A stretch of 45,577 nt of DNA from Caldithrix sp. (lineage in GTDB: Bacteria; KSB1; UBA2214; DYKH01), in NCBI GenBank assembly GCA_020722685.1, contig DYKH01000004.1, forward strand, positions 54,909-100,485, read 5' to 3'. The notes under the pieces are model-generated. The model was not told the origin of the DNA. It ran no database searches and saw nothing but the letters and a program-made list of their open reading frames with translations. Positions within the stretch are counted from its first letter, which is position 1. Each line of letters opens with the position of its first letter. Position numbers and translations under genes: made by a program. Below are positions 26,839 to 35,039 of the stretch, in pieces.

Positions 26839-29800
26839 TTTGCATCAATGCTTCAAAGTACTTGCGAATCAATTCCAGATAATCCCGCGTGTAACCCTCA
26901 CTTTTTGCCCGCAACAAGTCTTGCTGCAAGCGACTACGCCGTTCTCCCAAATCCGCCGGCAGGCCATCCGGGCTGATGCTAAGGTATTCCTTGCCGGTCT
27001 CCGCCTTGCGCTTTTGGCTGTATTCTCGCTCGCGCATAGAGCGCTGCGAATCCAACATGCGGGAGAGGATCCGGTTTTGCCGTTCAATGGTTTCTCGGTT
27101 CACATTTTGTTGGGCAAAATCCTTCTCCACCTCCTTCATGTCTTCCACGATTTTGTCCATGCTGCCAAGGATTTCCGACAAATTGCCGGCTTCCTTGGCC
27201 AACTCTTCCATGGATTTGCGCACAGCTCCTTGCTCCGCAGCCAGACGGGCCATCGCCGCCTGCTGCGCCAGGCTCAATTGTTGTCCCATGCCCAATCCCA
27301 ACGTCTCCTGATTGATGCCTTGCTGCGCGCCGGCCATGCCCTGCATTTGCTCAATGAATTGCTGCATACTCATCCCAGTGCCGCTGCCTTGCATCATGCT
27401 TTGCATGGAGGCTTGCAGGTTTTTTACCGCGTTATTCAGCGTAGCCATTGCTTGACCCTGCTGACCGGCGGCGCTGGGGTTGTTGCGGTTTTCCATTTCT
27501 TGCAGGGCCTTTTCCATGGAAGCGGCTGCTTGTCCTAAGCTTTGAGCGATACGCGGATCGATGTAAAAGCTCTCCTTGGAAGCGTCAAAAATCCTGTCGA
27601 TCGTTCTGGACAAAGCCGACGCAATGTCTTGCTGCTGCTCGGCTGCCTGCGACAATTGGGCGCTATTGGCAGGCATGTCTTTGGTTTGATTCATCAGGTT
27701 TTCCTGTCGCTTGGAAAGCTCCAACAAATCATGCGCTCCCTGCCGCATGGCCTGCATGGCCTTGCGCTGAGCTTCGCCGCTCATCGCTTCTTTAGCCTTT
27801 TGCAGGTTTTGCGCAACCTTGTCAAAAGTCTGTTGAATTCGCGACGACTGCTGCTGCATGTCTGATTGCTGACCGCTTTGCAGCGAGCTCTTCATTTGCT
27901 CCAACTGCTGCGTTAGTTGCGAAGAGTCCATCTGCGCCAGCGCCTGATCGATCTGCTCCTGCGGCAAGCCGGGCTGCTCCGACATTTCTTGCTGCAGTTC
28001 TTTGAGAAGATCCGACAACCCCTCGGTATTCTCGTTGATCTTTTCCTGCTCGTCGAGCAGCTTGTCCATCTCCCGGTTTTTCTGGTTGGCCTCTTCAGTT
28101 AATTTTCTTTCGCGCTCGGCCAAGTCTTGCGTCATGCGCATGGCCTGATCCAGTTTCTGTTCCGTCTTTAAGCGCTTGAGCAAGGAAATCGTTCTTTCGA
28201 TGCTCTTTTTGAAATCCTCTTCGCTGAGCTTCAAGTCCTCCATGGCTTTTTGAATAAGCTGCTGATCCAGGTTTTGCATGGCCTCGGCCACTTTTTCCAT
28301 GGCCCTTTTCAATTCCGGGGTCATGATCTCTCTGAAAAGCTGCTGCAACTCTTGGTACTTTTTCATCGTCTCGCTGGAGACGAGATTGTTCTCCTCCATG
28401 CTCTCGAGCATTTGCTCCATCTTGTCCGAGAGCTGCTGCAACTGCTGCTGCATCTCGCGATGCTGCTTGAGCGCCGCTTCCACTTGCTGCTGCTTTTGCC
28501 AATCGAGATCGGTGGAGCGCTTCATCTCTAAGGACAAATCTTCGATTTCTTTTTTCAACTGCTGGCTTTTCTCGTAGACATTTTCCAGTTGCTCGGTCGC
28601 ATCTGTTTGGCTTTCCGCGATCTCCTGATAGAGCTCGTAAATCGACGGAAACCGCGCTCGGTAAATCTTGCTGCGTGCCTTTTTCGGGCCGCTGACGGTG
28701 TCGTTGTCGTATGCTTCCACAAAGTAGACCAGCAAATCGTTGGGGAGCATGTTGGATTTTGATAGCTCCCAGTTGAAGGCGAAATTCAATTGCTCGGCGC
28801 CGTAATTCAAGCCTTCGAGATCTTGAGAAACAAATCGGGTCGAATCGATGTCGCCCTCCCCCCCAGGAATGATTTGGTACGCCAATCGAATGCGTGAGAT
28901 GCCATAGTCGTCCTGCGCCTCGATCGTCATGGGAATGAGCATATCTTCGCCCAAGTCCACATCCCGCCCGGGAACCGGCACATTGACGAAGGGATATTGG
29001 TCCGGAATGACCTTCAGGTGATATTCGATGGGATTATTGCTGGCGTAGCCATGCCTGTCCCTCAGCGCGAAATAGTAGCTATCGTCTTTTTGCAAGGAAA
29101 AGGAAGCGGAAATTCGCTGGCCAGTGACTTCCACCGCCAACGAATCGCCGCTATCGAAAACGATCGTGCCATCCGCGATGGGCTTGTTGCATTCGCCGGA
29201 GATTTGTAAGCGGGAGCCTTTGAGGGCATTCACATCGCCGACGTTCTCTTCCAGCATGTACGGCTCCAATCGCGCATAAGAAGGCGGCGTAATCTTAACC
29301 TGTAGGTTGCGCAGCATGGGGAGCTCCCGCACCGAAATTCGGTACGTCTGACTTTTCGCTTTGCCAACGGCAGCGAAATAGCGCAAAGAATCTCTCACCG
29401 ATTCGATCGTGTATCGAAACGTGTCATCACGGGATTTTTGCAGCTCGACGGTTTCTACCTTGTCGAGGGCCGCCAAGCTTAGGTTAACCGAAGAGGCATT
29501 AACGTCAGAAGTCCAAATTCGTACTGGGACGTCCTCGCCTTTTAGGACGGTCTTGTCACCGGGATGTACAAGCAAAGTGACGTTGGGTTGCATGGTGAAA
29601 TCTTGCCGCGGATGCAGTAGCCGGTAGGCCGCTGCGTTGAACGAAGCGGCAAAAAACAGCCAGATCGCTATTGCCGGGGCCAGAACGCCACTGGCAATGC
29701 GAAGGGACTTTCTCATGCCGCTGTAGTCGACCTTTCGGCAAAAGTCTTCTCCGCTCAGCGGCCCGGCGATCTGCGCCAAAGCTGCATCGATCAGAACGGT

Positions 29801-30190
29801 CGAGTAGTTTTCCCGGTTGCTCTCATGCTTGCGAAACACTTGCAACGCATTAGCAAGGCGATCATTGACACCCCGATAAAGACTCCCGACTTTTATCGCG
29901 GTTTCGATTAAGCTCGGCCTTTCAGGGCGAAAAAGGATGTTGATAACAGAAGGAAAAACCCACAGGCTGAAAGCGAAGATCAATGCCCCGGACATCAGAA
30001 GCAAAAGGCCAATCCGCAACAAGCTTTCTAAAGAAAAAAGGGACTCTGTGGCCGCAGCGAGAAGAAAAGCAGGAATACAAGTCGCGGCAAATTTGAGCAG
30101 GCCTATTTGCAGGGCAACTTGTTTATCCCGGCGGCGAAATCGCCGGAGTTGTTCTACGAAAGCATCGTATGTAGGCGTTAGCGTAGACAT
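26816..30190 (-). CDS. DUF4175-family membrane protein with a very long coiled coil
   Basis: The protein has 1124 residues. Two hydrophobic helices lie at the N-terminus (about residues 29-50 and 55-80), with a third near 165-185. Residues ~190-510 form a beta-rich extracytoplasmic region with strands like FTMQPNVTLLVHPGDKTVLKGEDVPV. From ~525 to ~1090 the sequence is a glutamine-, methionine- and glutamate-rich coiled coil (e.g. QQKQQVEAALKQHREMQQQLQ). This is the DUF4175 layout seen in alphaproteobacteria and FCB bacteria. Its role is unknown, probably structural at the cell envelope. It starts 4 nt after the DUF4159 stop and overlaps the TPR gene. Confidence 0.85.
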   Translation of the reverse strand: MSTLTPTYDAFVEQLRRFRRRDKQVALQIGLLKFAATCIPAFLLAAATESLFSLESLLRIGLLLLMSGALIFAFSLWVFPSVINILFRPERPSLIETAIKVGSLYRGVNDRLANALQVFRKHESNRENYSTVLIDAALAQIAGPLSGEDFCRKVDYSGMRKSLRIASGVLAPAIAIWLFFAASFNAAAYRLLHPRQDFTMQPNVTLLVHPGDKTVLKGEDVPVRIWTSDVNASSVNLSLAALDKVETVELQKSRDDTFRYTIESVRDSLRYFAAVGKAKSQTYRISVRELPMLRNLQVKITPPSYARLEPYMLEENVGDVNALKGSRLQISGECNKPIADGTIVFDSGDSLAVEVTGQRISASFSLQKDDSYYFALRDRHGYASNNPIEYHLKVIPDQYPFVNVPVPGRDVDLGEDMLIPMTIEAQDDYGISRIRLAYQIIPGGEGDIDSTRFVSQDLEGLNYGAEQLNFAFNWELSKSNMLPNDLLVYFVEAYDNDTVSGPKKARSKIYRARFPSIYELYQEIAESQTDATEQLENVYEKSQQLKKEIEDLSLEMKRSTDLDWQKQQQVEAALKQHREMQQQLQQLSDKMEQMLESMEENNLVSSETMKKYQELQQLFREIMTPELKRAMEKVAEAMQNLDQQLIQKAMEDLKLSEEDFKKSIERTISLLKRLKTEQKLDQAMRMTQDLAERERKLTEEANQKNREMDKLLDEQEKINENTEGLSDLLKELQQEMSEQPGLPQEQIDQALAQMDSSQLTQQLEQMKSSLQSGQQSDMQQQSSRIQQTFDKVAQNLQKAKEAMSGEAQRKAMQAMRQGAHDLLELSKRQENLMNQTKDMPANSAQLSQAAEQQQDIASALSRTIDRIFDASKESFYIDPRIAQSLGQAAASMEKALQEMENRNNPSAAGQQGQAMATLNNAVKNLQASMQSMMQGSGTGMSMQQFIEQMQGMAGAQQGINQETLGLGMGQQLSLAQQAAMARLAAEQGAVRKSMEELAKEAGNLSEILGSMDKIVEDMKEVEKDFAQQNVNRETIERQNRILSRMLDSQRSMREREYSQKRKAETGKEYLSISPDGLPADLGERRSRLQQDLLRAKSEGYTRDYLELIRKYFEALMQNEAEKTQ

Positions 30191-30194
30191 GGAC

Positions 30195-30887
30195 TCAGTT
30201 CATCATGGCGTAGAGAATAATATTTGTCCCCATCCGAAATGCCTGCTCTCGGGTTTTTTCCGGATCGTTGTGCACGTCTGCATCGGCCCAGCCATCGGAT
30301 ATATTGGTGGCAAAGGTGTAAAATACGACCAATCGACCTTCATGAAAATAGCCATATCCGTGCGGCGGGCCGCCATCGTGCTCGTGAATTTTCGGCAGGC
30401 CATTGGGAAAATCGTAATGGATATGATAAATTTCATGGGAGAACGGCAGCTCAACCATTTCCTTGTCGGGAAATACCTTTTTCATCTCGCGGCGAAAATG
30501 CTCGTCCATGCCATAATCGTCATCCGCGTAAAGAAATCCGCCGTGGGTAAGATAGGTGCGCAATCTGGAAGCCTCTTCCGGCGAAAAAGAGATACGTCCA
30601 TGACCAGTGAGAAAAAGGAATGGATAAGAGAATAGCTCCTCGCTGTTGATGGTGACGCGCACTTCGTCACGCGCCACGTCGACGCCGGCATTCTTGCCAA
30701 GAAAAACAAGCATATTGGGAATGATGGAGGGATCGTTATACCAGTCGCCGCCGCCGCCGTAATGCAGACGAGCAATGGTAAACTGGCTGAGTCTGGCATT
30801 TTCCTGCGCCAGGGAAATACCGAAAAGCGCCAGTACGCCGCAGAGGCAAAAGAAAAAGAGGAAAAATTTAGAAAAATGCTTTATCAT
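30195..30887 (-). CDS. DUF4159-domain secreted protein
   Basis: The protein has 230 residues with a signal peptide (FFLFFFCLCGVLALFGISLA). The mature part has the DUF4159 features FTIARLHYGGGGDWYNDPSI near the start, FLFLTGHGRISFSPEEASRL, GGFLYADDDYGMD and HFRREMKKVFPD. The domain has a glutamine-amidotransferase-like (ThuA-like) fold, but no catalytic Cys is evident in the expected position, so a sugar- or protein-binding role is more likely. DUF4159 and DUF4175 proteins are often neighbours, sometimes with MoxR ATPase and DUF58 genes, which are not in this window. Confidence 0.85.
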   Translation of the reverse strand: MIKHFSKFFLFFFCLCGVLALFGISLAQENARLSQFTIARLHYGGGGDWYNDPSIIPNMLVFLGKNAGVDVARDEVRVTINSEELFSYPFLFLTGHGRISFSPEEASRLRTYLTHGGFLYADDDYGMDEHFRREMKKVFPDKEMVELPFSHEIYHIHYDFPNGLPKIHEHDGGPPHGYGYFHEGRLVVFYTFATNISDGWADADVHNDPEKTREQAFRMGTNIILYAMMN

Positions 30888-31009
30888 CTGGCTGACTATT
30901 GCCGTTCATGAGTCATCAAATACCGAGTACAGCAAAGTAATTCTACCCCGCTGCCCTTGCCGGCCTGAACTGTTATACACCAACATTGGGCGCCCTCATG
31001 GAACAATGA

Positions 31010-32329
31010 TCACGCGCCCATAGATTCCTTGATTTCGATATAGACGTTTTCTTTCAGCTCGTTCAACCACTTTTTGAATTCCTTTTGCATTTTGTAATCG
31101 AGGGCCATTTTTTCGATCCGCGCCCAGTCTTTCTCCAGAGTGAGCTCCCGAGGTTCTTCGCGTGCATTCAGCTTTAGAACGTGGAATCCATACTGCGTAT
31201 GTACCGGCTCGCTATAACCGCCCACCGGCACATCCTTGAGTGCATACACGAATTCTTTTGCTGTCTCTCGAAGCTGATCAATCTCAAAGACCCCTAGGTG
31301 GCCTTGGCGATTCTTGGTGGATTGGTCCATGGAGTATTTGTCCACCAACGCCAGAAAATCTGCGCCGTTTTTGATCTCGTTGTAAATGGCTTTGATCTTT
31401 TCGGCGGCGGCCACTTCGTCGGCATGGCTCGGCTTGGGAATGATCAAAATATGTTGAGCATGAATCTTTTCGCCGCGTCTTTCCACCAAGCGAATGATGT
31501 GAAAACCGAACTGAGTCTCAACGACGTCGGATAACTCTCCGGGTTGAAGATTGAAGGCTGTTTCCTCGAACTCATGAACAAAATCTCCTCGTGACATGAA
31601 ACCAAGGTCGCCGCCACGGGCCGCGGAGCCGGGATCTTCTGAATTGTCTTTCGCGAGTTGATTGAAATCCTCTCCCTTAATGATGCGTTCTCTGATGGAT
31701 TCGATTTTTGCTAACGCCACCTTGCGGGCCTCTTCGCCGGCCTTGGGCTGGATAAGAATATGGCTGATGTCCACCGACTCTTGCAGCCTGCCGATGCTGT
31801 CTTTCTTCGCCTTGAAAAAAGCCTCCACTTCGCGGCGAGAGACCTTGATATTGGCCATTTTGGCGTTTTGCACCATCTGAATGCGAAGGTTCTTTTCGAT
31901 TTGCTCCCGGTAGGTTCGGCGAATCTTGGTTATCGAAGAGCCCATTTGCTCCTCCAAGCGATCTTCGCCGCCAACCTGCTGCAGCACACTTTGCATCTGC
32001 TGTTCCAAATACCTGTCTACGTTGCGCTGTTCCGCCTTGATCGTGTCCTTGTCCGCCTGAATAAGAAGCACCTTTTGGTTGATCATGCTTTCAAGGCTGC
32101 TCTCCTTCAGCTTTTGGAATTCCTCCGGCTGTTGCATCGGATCGATTCGAAGCTGCATCGCCTTCAGATAGGCATCCTGAACGACCTCGGATTCCAGAAT
32201 CGGGTCATCGTCAACAACTGCCACAACTCTGTCCAAGACTTGTTGCCCAATGGCTGGGCGCAAAATGCAGAGAAGAAGCATGGCTGCTGGCAAAATCATC
32301 GTACCAGTTGCAAATTTCGTCCTGCTCAT
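31010..32329 (-). CDS. surA: SurA-like periplasmic chaperone/peptidyl-prolyl isomerase
   Basis: The protein has 439 residues with a signal peptide (ILPAAMLLLCILRPAIGQ). An N-terminal chaperone domain (LDRVVAVVDDDPILESEVVQ) precedes two parvulin domains. The first runs near residues 185-285 (ISHILIQPKAGEEARKVALA and RGGDLGFMSRGDFVHEFEE). The second runs near 295-395 (QHILIIPKPSHADEVAAAEK). A C-terminal helix returns to the chaperone core. This is the SurA architecture: it carries unfolded outer-membrane proteins across the periplasm to the BAM complex. It is the last of three consecutive parvulin genes. Confidence 0.88.
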   Translation of the reverse strand: MSRTKFATGTMILPAAMLLLCILRPAIGQQVLDRVVAVVDDDPILESEVVQDAYLKAMQLRIDPMQQPEEFQKLKESSLESMINQKVLLIQADKDTIKAEQRNVDRYLEQQMQSVLQQVGGEDRLEEQMGSSITKIRRTYREQIEKNLRIQMVQNAKMANIKVSRREVEAFFKAKKDSIGRLQESVDISHILIQPKAGEEARKVALAKIESIRERIIKGEDFNQLAKDNSEDPGSAARGGDLGFMSRGDFVHEFEETAFNLQPGELSDVVETQFGFHIIRLVERRGEKIHAQHILIIPKPSHADEVAAAEKIKAIYNEIKNGADFLALVDKYSMDQSTKNRQGHLGVFEIDQLRETAKEFVYALKDVPVGGYSEPVHTQYGFHVLKLNAREEPRELTLEKDWARIEKMALDYKMQKEFKKWLNELKENVYIEIKESMGA

Positions 32330-32361
32330 ATTGTATTCGCCTTTTCCATTTTTGCGTTCGA

Positions 32362-33273
32362 TTAATAAAGTGTCGAATCTGCCACCAATGTTTGCAAACG
32401 ATCCCAGTCGGTTCTGACGTTCGCTTTTTCCGTTAATTTTGCTATCAGCTTCCGGTACTCTTCTTGTCTCTTTTTGGCCTTGATCCTCTGGGTAATAACT
32501 TCCCTGACTTGTTCAATGCTTTGTGGCTCGCCCTTTTTGCGCACGCCCAAAACCTGAACCAAATAGTACCCCAAATCGGTGCGAATAGGCTGCGAAACTT
32601 GCCCCATTGGAAGGTAAGGCACTGCTCTGCCGATGCTGGGCAAAAGAGTATTCAGGGTCACCCAACCCAGATCGCCTCCGGCATCTCTACTGCCGTCTAA
32701 AGACTGGGCCCTTGCTACCTCCGCGAAGTCTTGTCCTAATTGCAGGCTGCTGCGAATCGAAGCGGCTTCTCGCCCCGAGTTGACCAATATCAAGAGAACA
32801 TGGTAGTGATCTTCGCTATAGACAAACTCACTGGCGTTTTCCTGATAGAAAACCTGAATCTCCTCATCGGTGGTTTCCACATTCTTATCGGCGTACTGTT
32901 GGGCGAAGGAAGCTGCTATGTACTCCTTCATCAGGTCGTGTAACTGCTGTTGAACCTCCGGCTGCTTGTCGACACCCATTCTCACGGCTTCATTATACAG
33001 CAACTCCGATTCGATCCATTGTTGGACAAAGCGTTCTACCTGCACCCTTGATAGCTCAATTCCCGGATCGGCCGGGAGCGACTTCCGTATGTCGTCTAAC
33101 GTGAGCTGTGCTTCGCCCACTTGCGCGACTACCGGCGAAGCCGATAAGGATCTTCGTTCGCAGGAACTCAGAACCGACGTTAATACTACCGACAAACACA
33201 GGAGCCAAATCTCTGCTCCTCTCGGCCTACCTGACTCAACTGGCCGGGATAGCCTCTTTGAGTGTGCCTTCAT
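32362..33273 (-). CDS. Parvulin-type peptidyl-prolyl isomerase, lipoprotein
   Basis: From the ATG at 33273 (a second Met lies 4 residues upstream at 33285) the protein has about 303 residues. A lipobox (LTSVLSSC, Cys near residue 40) follows a basic leader, so it should be anchored to the envelope. The N-terminal chaperone helix and a single parvulin domain (YHVLLILVNSGREAASIRSS, then DGSRDAGGDLGWVTLNTLLP) are present. It assists folding of exported proteins. Its start overlaps the end of the preceding parvulin gene by ~38-50 nt, and surA follows 32 nt later. It may be a PrsA/PpiC relative. Confidence 0.82.
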   Translation of the reverse strand: MKAHSKRLSRPVESGRPRGAEIWLLCLSVVLTSVLSSCERRSLSASPVVAQVGEAQLTLDDIRKSLPADPGIELSRVQVERFVQQWIESELLYNEAVRMGVDKQPEVQQQLHDLMKEYIAASFAQQYADKNVETTDEEIQVFYQENASEFVYSEDHYHVLLILVNSGREAASIRSSLQLGQDFAEVARAQSLDGSRDAGGDLGWVTLNTLLPSIGRAVPYLPMGQVSQPIRTDLGYYLVQVLGVRKKGEPQSIEQVREVITQRIKAKKRQEEYRKLIAKLTEKANVRTDWDRLQTLVADSTLY

Positions 33274-34975
33274 AAATCTGAACATTTAGGTTCCTTCTTA
33301 GCTCTTCCATCCAGCGGCTGGCCAATGTTTGCCTGGCGTTCTTTCGGCAATCGAGGGTGACTTGTGCCCTCGCTTCCGTATAAGACTGGGGACGTCGCTC
33401 CTGCTTCGCCAAGAGTCTTACAATCGAGTAGTTTTTGCCCATTTTTATGGGGCCGGCAATGTCGCCGATTTTCATTTCTGCAACCCTTTTGCCTATCGCG
33501 CCGTACTGTTCTGCGGAAATGAAGCCTAACATGCCTCTCTTGCTTTTGGTTTCCACCCTCTCATTGTATTTCTCTGCGAGCTTGTCAAAATCTTCGCGCC
33601 GCATCGCTCTTTGGAATATCTGGCTGGCCAGTTGTGCATCCTGAACGTAAATCTCTTGAACCTGGTACTTTTCCTTTTCCCAATAACGATCGCTGTGATC
33701 TTCAAAGTACTTCTTATAAGCCTGCTCTGTTTGCTTCAGATTGTCGGTAACTCTCTGTCTTTCAATAGCCTCGACGAGCAACTCTTCTTTCTGCTGTCGG
33801 AGCTTTTGCCTAATAGCCTGGCTCTTTTGCAATCCTTTGGCGTATCCCCACTGGATGATTAACTCTGGAGTGATCTTCCGTGTCAATAGAGCTTGAAGAT
33901 TCTCTACCGATTCGAATCCCTTTTGTCGAAACGGCGGGAGCTTGCCCATCTCTAAAATGAGCTGGCCGATGGTACATGAACCCCCGTCGTATTCCACCAA
34001 TATCCTTTTTTGATCTTCCTGTGAAATTTTGCCGAATTGGTTTGCGGGCGTTGTGGAGGAAGCTTGCGCCAAGGTATCCGCTACGGCTTCACGGACCTTG
34101 TCGACCATAAGCTTGATGCTTTCCTGGTCGTACTTGGCGTGGTACAGCCGCTGCAAATCATCCACAAAGGCCAAATATCGCTGCTGAAGCTCGTTCCGTT
34201 TTTCACGATAGAAAGTTTGCTGCAGCCGTTCCCGCTCTTGTTCGTACGGCGGCTGATCCACGGCCCTGATATTCTCAACTTTCAGCAGGTGTCCGCCTCG
34301 CTTCGTCACAACCGGGCGGGATACTTCGCCGGGCCTTAACTTGAAAGCAGCAAGGTAGAATTCATCACCATAACTTCCTTTCCCCCACCTGATGAATCCT
34401 AAATCGCCGCCCCTACCAGATGTAATTGAATCTTTGGAAACGGTCCTAGCCAGAGATTCAAAATCTTCGCCGCGGTAGATACGATACCGCAGGGAATCCA
34501 GTTCCTTCATAACAAGCTCTTTATTGTCCTTGCCGTCGGCGCCTTTTGTGATCGGCAGGAAAATGTGCCGCAACTTGACTTCCTTTGCTTGGCGCTGGTA
34601 TTTGGTTTTGATGACACTCTCGGGAACGACCTTGGCAAGAATCTCTCGCTCGATGACCGCCTGATACACTTCCTTACGTTCAGATTGTTTTATCTTTTCG
34701 AGGATGTCCTTTTGCTTCCCCAGGCCGCTCCGATAGGCATCCAGCAGTTTCAATTTGGTATTGATGAGCTCATTAAGATGTGCAAGAGCTTGCTCATACG
34801 GTAATCTGTCCACAATGGTATTGCTGCCGTTGGCCGAATAGCTCTGCTTAAAGTCTTGCAAGCTAATGGTTTGATTTCCGACTCTCGCCACGACCTTTCT
34901 ATCCTGACAACCCAAAAAGGCGAGGCTCGCGAGAAAAGCGGCCACTGCAAGTAATAATCCACTCCGTTTGTTCAT
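33236..34975 (-). CDS. Large two-domain parvulin peptidyl-prolyl isomerase, lipoprotein
   Basis: The protein has 579 residues with a lipoprotein signal (LLAVAAFLASLAFLGC). A helical chaperone region runs to ~120. A first parvulin domain is near 130-245 (VKLRHIFLPITKGADGKDNK and RGGDLGFIRWGKGSYGDEFY). A second, more degenerate one is near 440-545 (KYQVQEIYVQDAQLASQIFQ with KRGMLGFISAEQYG). This double layout resembles PpiD/SurA chaperones for exported proteins. It lies 65 nt after mfd and overlaps the next parvulin gene, so the three act as an envelope-folding group. Confidence 0.85.
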   Translation of the reverse strand: MNKRSGLLLAVAAFLASLAFLGCQDRKVVARVGNQTISLQDFKQSYSANGSNTIVDRLPYEQALAHLNELINTKLKLLDAYRSGLGKQKDILEKIKQSERKEVYQAVIEREILAKVVPESVIKTKYQRQAKEVKLRHIFLPITKGADGKDNKELVMKELDSLRYRIYRGEDFESLARTVSKDSITSGRGGDLGFIRWGKGSYGDEFYLAAFKLRPGEVSRPVVTKRGGHLLKVENIRAVDQPPYEQERERLQQTFYREKRNELQQRYLAFVDDLQRLYHAKYDQESIKLMVDKVREAVADTLAQASSTTPANQFGKISQEDQKRILVEYDGGSCTIGQLILEMGKLPPFRQKGFESVENLQALLTRKITPELIIQWGYAKGLQKSQAIRQKLRQQKEELLVEAIERQRVTDNLKQTEQAYKKYFEDHSDRYWEKEKYQVQEIYVQDAQLASQIFQRAMRREDFDKLAEKYNERVETKSKRGMLGFISAEQYGAIGKRVAEMKIGDIAGPIKMGKNYSIVRLLAKQERRPQSYTEARAQVTLDCRKNARQTLASRWMEELRRNLNVQIYEGTLKEAIPAS

Positions 34976-35039
34976 TTTCTCCTCTGCGAATTACAAGACT
35001 ATCTGCCGGATAAACTGGCAGTTATCAATGGAGGCAAAA

